Below are positions 1 through 7,709 of a stretch of DNA of 24,131 nt, piece by piece. Each line of letters opens with the position of its first letter. Position 1 is the stretch's first letter. Made by a program: the position numbers and the translations under genes. The notes below the pieces were generated by a model that ran no database searches, had not been told where the DNA came from, and was given only the letters and a program-made list of their open reading frames with translations. Source of the DNA: JBDSTZ01 sp039927975 (GTDB lineage Bacteria > Pseudomonadota > Gammaproteobacteria > Burkholderiales > Burkholderiaceae_D); assembly GCA_039927975.1 (NCBI GenBank), contig JBDSTZ010000395.1, positions 1-24,131 on the forward strand, read 5' to 3'.

Positions 1-1
1 G

Positions 2-451
2 CGGCCCGATGTGACGTTCGAGCGCGCGCGCGAAACTTATCTGGCCAACCTGCGCTTCGCCGCCGAGGCCTGCAAGGCGCATGGCGTCAAGGTGCTGATC
101 GAGCCGCTCAATCGCTTCGACGTGCCAGGCTACTTCCTCACCAGTAACGCCCAGGCGCTCGAGGTCATTGCCGACGCCGGCAGCGACAAGCTGTTTCTCC
201 AGTTCGACCTGTACCACACGCAGCGTACCCACGGCGAGCTGGCCAACACCTTGCGCGCCTGTCTGCCACACATCGCGCACATCCAGATTGCCGACAATCC
301 CGGACGCCATCAGCCAGGCACCGGCGAGATCAATTTTCCCTTCCTGCTCAAGCTGATCGACACGCTCGGCTACCAAGGCTGGGTCGGCTGCGAATACACC
401 GCGCTGGGCGATATCACGGCCGCGTTCGCTTGGCGCGACGCCTTGACCTAA
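2..451 (+). CDS. hyi: Hydroxypyruvate isomerase, C-terminal part (5' truncated by window edge)
   Basis: TIM-barrel sugar isomerase that interconverts hydroxypyruvate and tartronate semialdehyde in glyoxylate metabolism, in the cytoplasm. The reading frame is open from base 2, so the gene starts outside the window; 149 residues remain of a family that is usually about 260 long. Visible family motifs are IEPLNRFDVPGY, FDLYHTQ and HIQIADNPGRHQPGTGEI, then GCEY near the end. The glutamates of IEPLN and GCEY match the two catalytic positions expected in this family. An internal GTG at 11 is unlikely to be the real start because similarity runs through it. In relatives this gene often sits with gcl and glxR; those partners would lie upstream and cannot be seen. 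A generic sugar phosphate isomerase/epimerase is the alternative. Confidence 0.85.
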   Translation, partial: RPDVTFERARETYLANLRFAAEACKAHGVKVLIEPLNRFDVPGYFLTSNAQALEVIADAGSDKLFLQFDLYHTQRTHGELANTLRACLPHIAHIQIADNPGRHQPGTGEINFPFLLKLIDTLGYQGWVGCEYTALGDITAAFAWRDALT

Positions 452-460
452 AGCAAGGCG

Positions 461-478
461 GCCCCTGAACGCAGGGGC
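461..478 (+). terminator. Weak hairpin after hyi
   Basis: A 7-bp perfect stem, GCCCCTG/CAGGGGC, closes a 4-base loop 9 bases after the hyi stop. No T-run follows, so this is at best a weak or Rho-assisted terminator. It separates hyi from the lipoprotein gene that starts at 528. Confidence 0.3.
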
Positions 479-527
479 AAGAATATGAGCTTCCGGCCCG
501 CCCTTCCCCTGCGGCCAGAAAGGACCC

Positions 528-1382
528 ATGTTCGCCAGCCGCCCGTTCCAGTTTCTCGCCGCCCTGTGCCTGTCCGCCTTGCTCGGCGGTTGCGCCAGTT
601 CCAATGTCAGTCTGCAAGAGGTACGCGAATTCGCCGACGCCTCGGCCAAGCTGGGCGGCTACAGCGAACTGTCGACCCGCTTTCGCGACACTTACGCGCG
701 CGAACAACTCTACCTGTCGCCCGCAGCCGACAAGCTCGGCAAGGAAAACGACGCCAAGCGGCGCGCGGTCTACGACGATTTTCAAAGCGTGCAAAAAGCC
801 GTGGTGCTGTATATGCAAACGCTGAGCCTGCTCGCCGGCGACGGCCGCTACGACTTGTCCCCCCGCATCGACGACCTGGGCAACGGCCTCAAGGCCAACG
901 CCGAAACCGGCCTCGAACAACGCCACGTGGTGGCCTGGACCGGATTGACGCGCCTGCTCACGCGCGTCATCGCTTCCGGCTATCAAGGGCGCAGCGTGGA
1001 AACCATGGTGCGCGATGGCGACGCCGATGTGCAAACCCTGCTCGACGCCATGATCAAGCTGACCCGCTATTACGCCAAGACCAACGAGAACGAGAAGAAA
1101 ATCATCCTCGGCATTTTCGACATCGAAATACCGTTTGCCACCAAGGCCCAGGACCGCATGCTGGTGACCCTGGCGAAAGTCCACTACATCAACAAGTCGG
1201 CCGAGTACAAATTGCTCGACAAACGCTACGACATGGCCTTGCAGGGCTTGAGCAAGGTCTCGCTCGGCCACAAGAAGCTGCGCGAGAACATGAGCAAGCT
1301 GTCCAACACCGAAGTCCGTCTCACCATGCAAGCCTATGTTCGCGACCTGCGCCTGGTCAATGAAGGCCTGCACGGCGATTAA
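528..1382 (+). CDS. Predicted lipoprotein of unknown function
   Basis: I do not recognise a named family. The 284-residue product begins with a lipoprotein signal peptide: a hydrophobic stretch at 8-20 and lipobox LLGGC with the modified cysteine at 22. The mature part is almost entirely predicted helical and charged, with no cysteines and no obvious catalytic motif, so it may be a helical bundle anchored to a membrane and facing the periplasm. The ATG at 528 is chosen because AAAGGA lies 5 bases before it and the signal peptide starts there. The next gene begins 17 bases after the stop with its own good ribosome site, so the two are probably co-transcribed and may act together. Confidence 0.75.
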   Translation: MFASRPFQFLAALCLSALLGGCASSNVSLQEVREFADASAKLGGYSELSTRFRDTYAREQLYLSPAADKLGKENDAKRRAVYDDFQSVQKAVVLYMQTLSLLAGDGRYDLSPRIDDLGNGLKANAETGLEQRHVVAWTGLTRLLTRVIASGYQGRSVETMVRDGDADVQTLLDAMIKLTRYYAKTNENEKKIILGIFDIEIPFATKAQDRMLVTLAKVHYINKSAEYKLLDKRYDMALQGLSKVSLGHKKLRENMSKLSNTEVRLTMQAYVRDLRLVNEGLHGD

Positions 1383-1399
1383 TCAGCAAGGAGTCCATC

Positions 1400-1933
1400 A
1401 TGAGCGCAGAACCAAAACCGTCCACCGAGCAAGCAGGCCTTGCCAGCGTCGAGCAGATCGAGGCGCTGGCCGACCAGCTCTCGCTGTGCGCCGACGAACT
1501 GCATACCACCATCATGCGTTCAATTAAGGCGCACAAGGGCGGGACGATCAGTGACGCCGAACAGGCCGTCGCACGCGCCCTGCTCGAAGACGAAGTCATG
1601 CTGCGCCAGCGCGCCAACGGCTTGTACGCGGACGCCGCCACCTACGTCGTCAAGGCGCTCGGCAAACCTCAACAGCATGTACTTGATTTGACAGCGGCGG
1701 CGGCTGAAAAGATCCGCAAGATCGCCGTCATCGGCGACGCGGTCGGCCTGGTTGCCGGGCTGCTCGCGCTGGCCGGCGCGGCGGCCACCGGCCAGGCCGC
1801 CGCCATCATCGCCGCGCTCGACAAGATTCGCCGCCAGGTGATCGTGCTCAAGGCCGACTTGCCAAAGCCAGCCGCCCCCGCACCCGCTCCCGCTCCCGCA
1901 GCTGCCCCCGTCCCTCCGAAGCCAGCCGCCTGA
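1400..1933 (+). CDS. Hypothetical protein with central hydrophobic segment and Pro/Ala tail
   Basis: Product of 177 residues without a recognised family. Residues 1-105 look helical and soluble with no signal peptide. Residues about 112-142 form a long Ala/Gly/Val-rich hydrophobic stretch that could be a transmembrane hairpin. The C-terminus (about 155-177) is an Ala-Pro repeat tail, which often acts as a flexible spacer. AAGGAG lies 8 bases before the ATG. It follows the lipoprotein gene at 528 by 17 bases, so a shared job at the envelope is likely but unproven. No terminator hairpin with a T-run is visible after it. Confidence 0.7.
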   Translation: MSAEPKPSTEQAGLASVEQIEALADQLSLCADELHTTIMRSIKAHKGGTISDAEQAVARALLEDEVMLRQRANGLYADAATYVVKALGKPQQHVLDLTAAAAEKIRKIAVIGDAVGLVAGLLALAGAAATGQAAAIIAALDKIRRQVIVLKADLPKPAAPAPAPAPAAAPVPPKPAA

Positions 1934-2132
1934 GCGGCGCCTCGTCGCTCTCTCCCCCAGCCTTTGCCGCCGCGCCTGCCCGGCGCCGGTTTCGCCCGGG
2001 TGCGGATCTTGTCCGCCGCCCCCGCGCGGCTCGCGTGCGGCCATGTTCATCGTCCGCCGATCGCGCTACACTGGTGGTCAGCCGGCGCAGGCCGACGCAC
2101 CCGGCGTTTGCACGAGAACAGCGGAGTCCACG

Positions 2133-2210
2133 ATGAAAAGCCATCCCTGCAATGAATCGCTCCAGGCCGGGCTCGACCCCGCGGTCGCATCCGGCGCGAC
2201 GCTCGACTGA
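2133..2210 (+). CDS. 25-codon mini-ORF in frame with the downstream zinc-finger gene
   Basis: ATG at 2133 has a good ribosome site (CGGAG, 7 bases upstream) and opens a 25-residue frame ending in TGA at 2208-2210. The frame is the same as that of the DksA-like gene whose ATG is at 2226, and no other stop separates them. It may be a leader peptide coupled to the next gene, or the true N-terminus interrupted by a nonsense codon. Read through, the protein would be about 152 residues, close to classical DksA. The peptide itself has no known motif. Confidence 0.3.
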   Translation: MKSHPCNESLQAGLDPAVASGATLD

Positions 2211-2225
2211 TGGCGCGGGCGCATC

Positions 2226-2591
2226 ATGAACGGCCTCGACGAGCGCGAGCTGGCGCTCCTTAAATCCACGCTTGAACAACGCTATGCGGCCTTGTCCGGC
2301 CAGGGCGAGGGCGATGACGCGCCGGCGCGCGCGCGCGACCTGGCCGTGCAGGAAGTAGAAACCTCGCCTGCCGACAAGGCCACCGTGCGGCTGCTTAACG
2401 ACCTTGCGCTTGAAGCGGCCGGCCACAACGCGGCCCAGCAGCGCACCGTGCGTTATGCGCTGGCCAAGTTCGACGACGACAGTTATGGTTTGTGCGAGGA
2501 ATGCGGCAATTCGATTGGCTTTTCGCGCTTGCAAGCCAAGCCGGAAGCGCGGCTGTGCATCGGGTGCCAGACGCGCGCCGAAAAGCGCTAG
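2226..2591 (+). CDS. DksA/TraR-type C4 zinc-finger protein
   Basis: A 121-residue member of the DksA/TraR family, whose members bind in the secondary channel of RNA polymerase and change promoter response, often with ppGpp. The N-terminal half (about 1-80) is a predicted helical hairpin. The C-terminal zinc ribbon has four cysteines, C90-x2-C93 and C111-x2-C114, in the family setting YGLCEECGNSIGFSRL. The acidic coiled-coil tip of DksA (DxxDxA) is only partly kept, here SPADKA at 48-53, so activity may differ from DksA. The ATG at 2226 has a poor ribosome site (GGCGCGGG region), unlike the mini-ORF just upstream. The gene converges with phaB. Confidence 0.85.
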   Translation: MNGLDERELALLKSTLEQRYAALSGQGEGDDAPARARDLAVQEVETSPADKATVRLLNDLALEAAGHNAAQQRTVRYALAKFDDDSYGLCEECGNSIGFSRLQAKPEARLCIGCQTRAEKR

Positions 2592-2602
2592 GCGCCCTGC
2601 GA

Positions 2603-2623
2603 GCGCCGGCGAGCAGCCGGCGC
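2603..2623. terminator. Hairpin between convergent genes
   Basis: A perfect 8-bp GC-only stem, GCGCCGGC/GCCGGCGC, with loop gagca lies between the stop codons of the DksA-like gene and phaB. There is no T-run on either strand. It could slow polymerase from both sides, but it is not a canonical intrinsic terminator. Confidence 0.4.
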
Positions 2624-2646
2624 CGGACGCGCGCCCGGGACGCTGA

Positions 2647-3393
2647 TCAGGCCATGTGCTGGCCGCCTTTGATGGCGATGTTGGCGCCGGTGACGAAGGC
2701 AGCCTCGTCCGAGGCCAGGTAGGCGATCAGGGCCGCCACTTCAGCCGGTTCGCCCAGCCGGCCGAGCGGAATCTGCGGCAGGATGCGGGTCTTCATGATC
2801 TCTTCGGGTACTTTGGTGACCATCTTGGTGCGCAGGTAGCCAGGCGAGACGGTGTTGACGGTGATGCCGTGGCGCGCCACTTCGAGCGCAAGCGCCTTGG
2901 TGAAGCCATGCATGCCGGCCTTGGCCGCCGCATAGTTGGCCTGGCCGAAGGCGCCCTGCTGCCCGTTGACCGAGGAAATATTGATGATGCGGCCCGATTT
3001 TTGCGCCAGCATCGGTTCGATCGCCTGCTTGCTCAGGTTGAATACACTATCGAGATTGGTGCTGAGCACAGCGCGCCAGTCGCCCTGCGACATCTTGCGC
3101 AGGCTGGCGTCGCGCGTGATGCCGGCATTATTGACCAGCACGTCGAGGCGGCCCATGTCGGCCAGCAGCTTCTGCATCATCCATTCGCTGTCGGCATAGT
3201 CGGTGACGTCGACCTTGAAGGCGGTGAAGCGGAAGCCTTCGTCGCGCTGCGCCGACAGCCATGCTTCGGGGGTGGGATTGGCCGGCGAATAGGTGGTCGC
3301 GACCCGATAGCCCGCGCGATCCAGCCGCTGGCAGATGGCCAGCCCCAATCCCCCCATACCGCCTGTCACGAGCGCCACTTTTTTATTTTCCAT
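2647..3393 (-). CDS. phaB: Acetoacetyl-CoA reductase (NADPH-dependent, PHB synthesis)
   Basis: Short-chain dehydrogenase/reductase that reduces acetoacetyl-CoA to (R)-3-hydroxybutyryl-CoA, the precursor of polyhydroxybutyrate, in the cytoplasm. The 248-residue length is normal. Cofactor motif TGGMGGLG lies at 10-17, NNAGITRD at 88-95, and the catalytic set is S141 (NISSVNGQ), Y154 and K158. VNTVSPGY and the GGQHM ending match PhaB proteins. Start at 3393 (MENKK) rather than 3411 because GGGAG lies upstream of it and similarity begins there. phaA and phaC are not adjacent. An FNR-type site sits about 90 bases upstream. FabG is the alternative family member, but the PhaB-like motifs favour PhaB. 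Confidence 0.9.
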   Translation of the reverse strand: MENKKVALVTGGMGGLGLAICQRLDRAGYRVATTYSPANPTPEAWLSAQRDEGFRFTAFKVDVTDYADSEWMMQKLLADMGRLDVLVNNAGITRDASLRKMSQGDWRAVLSTNLDSVFNLSKQAIEPMLAQKSGRIINISSVNGQQGAFGQANYAAAKAGMHGFTKALALEVARHGITVNTVSPGYLRTKMVTKVPEEIMKTRILPQIPLGRLGEPAEVAALIAYLASDEAAFVTGANIAIKGGQHMA

Positions 3394-3453
3394 AGTCAGC
3401 TTTTCTCCCAAGATTGATCAACATCCTTGCCGCGGATCGCGGCACGAACGCCA

Positions 3454-3494
3454 AGTCTAGGAGGCTTACTACGGGCAACATTGATATTTATCAA
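3454..3494 (-). promoter_or_regulatory. FNR/Anr-type box with matching -10 upstream of phaB
   Basis: TTGATATTTATCAA at 3481-3494 is a perfect match to the FNR/Anr consensus TTGAT-N4-ATCAA. On the minus strand a -10-like TAGACT lies at 3459-3454. A start site near 3447 would put the box centre about 40.5 bases upstream, close to the -41.5 used by class II FNR promoters. This predicts activation of phaB by a member of the FNR family when oxygen is low. The start site and -10 are inferred; the palindrome is seen directly. Confidence 0.65.
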
Positions 3495-3498
3495 ACCT

Positions 3499-3524
3499 GT
3501 TCCGCATCGTGGAGGATGCGGAAC
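3499..3524 (-). terminator. Hairpin insulating phaB from the gene upstream
   Basis: A perfect 10-bp stem, GTTCCGCATC/GATGCGGAAC, with a 6-base loop lies after the glycine-zipper gene and directly before the FNR-type box of phaB. The minus strand continues AGGTTTGAT, a poor T-run. A second GC stem (CGCCCGC/GCGGGCG, about 3543-3576) lies just upstream of it. Together they probably end the transcript of the gene at 3585-4145. Confidence 0.4.
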
Positions 3525-3584
3525 CGGTGAGACGCGCCCAGCGCCCGCCCGTCATGGACAAGCGCTGCGAGCGGGCGGACAGGC

Positions 3585-4145
3585 TTAGTGGATCAGGCAC
3601 GGCATGCTGAGGGGATCGAAATCGGTCCAATCGCCATCGACGATGGTGCCTTGCGCGCGTTCGAGGTGGTGGGCGCCGAGGTCGCGCAGCACTTCGAGGG
3701 CGCGGCCTTCCTCGGCCGGATCGTCAAGCGCGACCGCGACCAGCATGCCGGCCTTGCGCGGCTCGGAGTAGTTCTCGCCGTCGCCGCCCTCTTCCGACTC
3801 GCCCGCTTCCTTCATCTTGGACAGGCTGTAGAGCGAGCCGACGTGGGCGCCGAGCAGTGCGCCGACCACCGGTCCGGCCGGGCCGGTCACCACCGAGGTG
3901 GCGGCGCCGACGGCCAGGCCGATGGCCCCGCCGGTGGCCGATCCCTCGACCACGCCGGTCGGGGTTTCCTTGGCGCCGGCCGAATGCAGGTGGTCGCCGC
4001 CGATAGGCGTCATATCGTGCTGGCCTGGCTGGTTGAGAAAGAAACTGCTGATGTGCTGTTCAGGGAAGCCGGCATTCATCAGCTCGCGCCGTGCGAGCTC
4101 GACTTCGTCCTGCAACTGAAAATGTCCGGCAACGATGGTAGACAT
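3585..4145 (-). CDS. Glycine-zipper protein resembling general stress proteins
   Basis: A 186-residue product. The N-terminus (1-40) looks like a small alpha/beta domain, with VAGHFQLQDEVELARREL followed by a helix and strand, as in proteins of the general stress 17M type; that likeness is only suggestive. Residues about 63-105 form a glycine zipper rich in G-x3-G spacing, likely membrane-inserting. A second alpha/beta unit follows (134-170, AGMLVAVALDDPAEEGRALEVL). The end, residues 181-186, is MPCLIH. Start at 4145 is chosen for the strong GGGAGGAAA site; the frame stays open further upstream but lacks such a site. It lies 115 bases after the mtfA-like gene on the same strand. Confidence 0.7.
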   Translation of the reverse strand: MSTIVAGHFQLQDEVELARRELMNAGFPEQHISSFFLNQPGQHDMTPIGGDHLHSAGAKETPTGVVEGSATGGAIGLAVGAATSVVTGPAGPVVGALLGAHVGSLYSLSKMKEAGESEEGGDGENYSEPRKAGMLVAVALDDPAEEGRALEVLRDLGAHHLERAQGTIVDGDWTDFDPLSMPCLIH

Positions 4146-4260
4146 ACGCGTTTCCTCCCGCAATAAGGTAAGGACAGCATGCGCGCCCTTCCCCCAACTC
4201 TCTGTACGCCAGCGCACGAAAGCGCAGCGATAAGCCGCCCCGGCCGATGCTGCTGCGCCC

Positions 4261-5142
4261 TCACTGCCACTGGCCGTAGGCGAAACCTTGGGTGTTGCCG
4301 ACATGGTCGCCGAACACCGGCGGCGGCGCATCGCACCAATCGCGCGGATCGACCCGGTAGTACTTCATCAGCTCGGCGAACAGGGCGGCGTGCACCTCGG
4401 CCATCTGATACGGTTTCTCGAAAAACGTTTCGGTGGCGACGGCGAAAAACTCAGCCGGACTGGTTGCGCCGTAGTGGTCGATCACGCTTTGCTGGCGGTA
4501 CATCGCGTCGACCCGCAGATTGGCGAAGTCGCGCGAGAGCACCGCCGACCAGCTACGGTAATTCTCGCTGCTGCCCAGGTAGGGAGCGCCATTGTTGCTG
4601 CCTGATTCGCTATCGAGCTGATGGGCAAATTCGTGCAGCACGACATTCTGGCCGTCGGTGAAGTCACTGGCGCCATGCTGCACATGGTCCCACGACAGCA
4701 CGACCCGGCCGTCGCTCCATGATTCGCCCAGCATGTCCTGGCGCGTTTCGGTGACCACGCCGGCGCCGTCGACCTGCTGGCGGCGCGCGAAAAACGCGCT
4801 CGGGTAAACCAGGATCAGGCGCAGCTGGGGATACACGCGGGTGGTTCGGTTCAGCAACAACAGACAAGCCTGGGCCGCGATGCTGATGCGGATCTCATCC
4901 GTGATCTCGAGGTCGTCGCAGCCGACGAATTTTTTCTGGTGCAGGAATTGCTGCACGAGGCGCTGCAATTGCTGTTGCAGCGCGGGCGCCATGCGCGCAT
5001 ACACCGGCAGGTTGCGCGCCAGCAAGTCCAGTTGCGCGGCCGGCATCGGCTGCGCCAGCACGCGGTTCAGGCGCCAGCGCGGTAGCCAAAACGGCAGGAC
5101 GATCAGCAGCGCCAGCGCGCCACTCCAGAGCACGGCATCCAT
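4261..5142 (-). CDS. mtfA: MtfA-like zinc metallopeptidase (peptidase family M90)
   Basis: Zinc aminopeptidase-type protein; in E. coli MtfA binds the repressor Mlc and so affects glucose uptake. The 293-residue product has a hydrophobic N-terminal segment at about 5-20, unlike shorter soluble versions, so it may be tethered to the inner membrane. The zinc motif HEFAH is at 170-174, and a downstream AEFFAVATE (E231, E237) supplies the third ligand expected for gluzincin-like M90 enzymes. Its ATG lies 6 bases after the stop of the peroxiredoxin gene with only a weak ribosome site, which suggests translational coupling. A role in protein quality control during oxidative stress is an inference from that linkage only. 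Confidence 0.85.
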   Translation of the reverse strand: MDAVLWSGALALLIVLPFWLPRWRLNRVLAQPMPAAQLDLLARNLPVYARMAPALQQQLQRLVQQFLHQKKFVGCDDLEITDEIRISIAAQACLLLLNRTTRVYPQLRLILVYPSAFFARRQQVDGAGVVTETRQDMLGESWSDGRVVLSWDHVQHGASDFTDGQNVVLHEFAHQLDSESGSNNGAPYLGSSENYRSWSAVLSRDFANLRVDAMYRQQSVIDHYGATSPAEFFAVATETFFEKPYQMAEVHAALFAELMKYYRVDPRDWCDAPPPVFGDHVGNTQGFAYGQWQ

Positions 5143-5148
5143 CGTCGC

Positions 5149-5898
<750 letters not shown>

Positions 5899-6076
5899 GG
5901 GGACTCCTTCGGATGGGCGGTTGGCATTGGACGGGGCGTCGCAGCGATGCGCGCGGCGTCGCACCCGTCCCACATGGGGACCGTTGCATGGTTTTCAATC
6001 GGGCGCGGCGCCAAGGGAACACGCGCGAAGGCGTCGCGCCCTTGGCGGAGGATGAGCGGCGGCGGCACAAACGCGC

Positions 6077-6112
6077 ACAGCCATGCCCGACGGAATGTTG
6101 GGGCATGGCTGT
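6077..6112. promoter_or_regulatory. 12-bp perfect inverted repeat
   Basis: ACAGCCATGCCC at 6077-6088 pairs exactly with GGGCATGGCTGT at 6101-6112 around a 12-base loop. No T-run follows on either strand. It lies about 180 bases upstream of the peroxiredoxin start and 175 bases after the winged-helix gene stop on the minus strand. It may be a Rho-independent-like stop with a poor tail, an mRNA leader hairpin, or a protein site. Confidence 0.5.
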
Positions 6113-6182
6113 CCGGTAAAACGCAAGCTGGAAAACGCGAGTCTGAGCCAGTCAGCGCCGAGATTGCCCAAACCCGCCGACG

Positions 6183-6199
6183 AGCGCTAATTTAGCGCT
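6183..6199. promoter_or_regulatory. 8-bp palindrome, operator-like
   Basis: AGCGCTAA-T-TTAGCGCT is a perfect dyad with a single central base and an AT-rich core, the form expected of a dimeric repressor site. It lies about 88 bases beyond the stop of the winged-helix gene. Its target is unknown. Confidence 0.4.
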
Positions 6200-6286
6200 G
6201 ATAAGCTTCACTGTTCGGCAACAAAGCGCAGGGCAGCTGCAGCAGCGCGCAATGGGCGGCCAAGGCCGGCCCCTTGCGCGCAGACG

Positions 6287-6892
6287 TCAGGCGTCCTTGT
6301 TGGCCGACGGCGCGGCGCCGAACAAGGCGGCCACCAGCGGATCGCGTGCCACCGGGCTGCGGTTGACGCGGATGGCGTAATGGGTGTCATCGGCCAGGAT
6401 GTGGAAATGACGGCCGGTGCCGGCCATGCTCTGCTCACGCAGGCCTGGACGCTCCTTGCGCGGGGCGCCGCCTTCGCGTTTTGGCTGGACGATGGCGGCC
6501 AGGAAGGCTTTGACGCGGTCTGGATCGGGCGAAATCTGGTACACGGCCTTGCCGAGGTAGGTGGCGGTGCCTTCGATGTAACGCGCCAGCTCGATCACGC
6601 CGGCTTCGCGCAGATCGCGAATGTATTTACGCGCGCCCGATGGCGAGAACTTGAGGAACCAGGCGATTTCGTCGGCCAGCATTTCGTGGGTCGACAGCTC
6701 GCCGATCAGCTTTTGCATGTTTTCGATGCGGCGCTGGGTGGCGGACGTCGAACGCACGCGTTCGATCGGCGCCATGGAGATCGGCGCGCGTTCGGCCGGC
6801 TGCGGCGCAATGCGCTCGATCAGGGCGGAATTGCCGTTGGTGTGCACTTGGCTCATATCGGCAGGTGCGGCGTTATTAGTCGGTGCATGCAT
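6287..6892 (-). CDS. Winged-helix DNA-binding protein of unknown target
   Basis: A 201-residue protein with a predicted winged helix-turn-helix at about 52-120: helix RRIENMQKLIGEL, then HEMLADEIAWFLKFSPSGARKYIRDLREAGVIE and a wing reading ELARYIEGTATYLGKAVYQI. The layout recalls transcription factors that use a MarR/ArsR-like wing. The N-terminal 45 residues are disordered and Pro/Ala-rich; the C-terminal 60 are basic then mixed. Start at 6892 is chosen because GGAGT lies 7 bases upstream; longer starts lack a site. It is divergent from the collagen-like lipoprotein gene, with 296 bases between them, so it could control that gene. No ligand domain is recognised. Confidence 0.65.
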   Translation of the reverse strand: MHAPTNNAAPADMSQVHTNGNSALIERIAPQPAERAPISMAPIERVRSTSATQRRIENMQKLIGELSTHEMLADEIAWFLKFSPSGARKYIRDLREAGVIELARYIEGTATYLGKAVYQISPDPDRVKAFLAAIVQPKREGGAPRKERPGLREQSMAGTGRHFHILADDTHYAIRVNRSPVARDPLVAALFGAAPSANKDA

Positions 6893-7188
6893 GTTGAGTA
6901 CTCCATGAAAAGAGATAGTCATTGGCGCGGAAAACCTCGGTATGCCGTTTGACACCATGACAACTCCGCGGTTCCCGCTGAACTGACGCAAAGATTGCCT
7001 GTGTCATGGACACCGGTCTGTGCGCCATCGAACATTTCCAGCGATTACGATAATCTTCTCGTTTTTCGAAAATCTCTTCCGTGCGTTGGCGAACAGATGA
7101 GCAGTAAGTACTTGTTTAAGCTGGGTCCGTTCGTGTGAAAACGCGTGCGCACCAATATCTTTTTATTATCTCTATAAAGGACACACCC

Positions 7189-7422
7189 ATGAAATCCACA
7201 CTTCTGGTAGCTCTGCTGGCTGTCATCGGTCTGACTGCCTGCGAAAAAACCACCGTCACCCCAGCGCCGACGGTCGTGACCCCAACGGTTGAGAAGCAAG
7301 TTGCCGTGCCAGTAGCCGTGCCAGGCCCGGCCGGCGCCCCTGGCGAGCCAGGCAAACCAGGTGAAAAAGGCGAGCCAGGCAAGGCGGGCGATACCATCGT
7401 CGTCGTGCCAGAAAACAAATAA
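7189..7422 (+). CDS. Small lipoprotein with collagen-like Gly-X-Y repeats
   Basis: A 77-residue product. Residues 1-18 are a lipoprotein signal ending in LTAC, with Cys18 as the lipid-bearing residue. A Thr/Val/Pro-rich spacer (20-45) leads to seven Gly-X-Y triplets at 46-66 (GPA GAP GEP GKP GEK GEP GKA) and a short tail. Charged EK/GEP triplets are the kind that stabilise bacterial collagen triple helices, so a lipid-anchored trimer is plausible; seven triplets is short. AAAGGA lies 8 bases before the ATG. The gene stands alone and ends at a strong terminator. The region before it is AT-rich (TATTAT at 7164-7169), but no convincing -35 is visible. Confidence 0.8.
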   Translation: MKSTLLVALLAVIGLTACEKTTVTPAPTVVTPTVEKQVAVPVAVPGPAGAPGEPGKPGEKGEPGKAGDTIVVVPENK

Positions 7423-7447
7423 GCAAGCCTCCGGCGCCAGTCGCCGG

Positions 7448-7496
7448 AAAAAAAATCGTGCGGAACCACTATCAAGCGGTCCCGCACGATTTTTTT
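7448..7496 (+). terminator. Strong intrinsic terminator, likely bidirectional
   Basis: AAAAAAATCGTGCGG on the left pairs with CCGCACGATTTTTTT on the right around a short loop, with one mismatch in the stem near the loop. The T-run on the plus strand and A-run on the left make it work in both directions. It ends the collagen-like lipoprotein transcript. A smaller stem, CCGGCG/CGCCGG, precedes it at 7431-7447. Confidence 0.9.
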
Positions 7497-7709
7497 CGAT
7501 CCGCGTTATTGAAGCGTCACGCTGTTGACTTCGTGCCGCAGCCCGGCAATCGTCGAATAAGCGCTAGCGTGCGCACGAAGCGTTGTAGAAATGGCACAGC
7601 AATTCTCCGTCCGTGCGCCATCGCACCGACCGGATGAACTCCTGACCATAATCTTCGTCCAACATCGTTATTGATGACACAAATCCTTTCAACGTTTGGG
7701 AGCTTTCCT

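Larger units (their letters stand above)
5899..6286. other. 388-bp intergenic region with two inverted repeats
   Basis: No convincing gene on either strand. It lies downstream of the winged-helix gene and upstream of the peroxiredoxin gene, both on the minus strand, so it must hold the end of one transcript and the promoter of the other. Two strong inverted repeats (listed separately) are the only clear structure. A shorter imperfect dyad, GTCCCACATGGGGAC, is at 5967-5981. Confidence 0.6.

Noticed and set aside
414..1373. 319-codon minus-strand frame
   Set aside because: It is antisense to the lipoprotein gene at 528, which has a ribosome site and a lipobox.
5967..5981. Dyad GTCCCACATGGGGAC upstream of the peroxiredoxin gene
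   Set aside because: Arms are only 5 bp and match is imperfect at the centre; short dyads of this kind are expected by chance.
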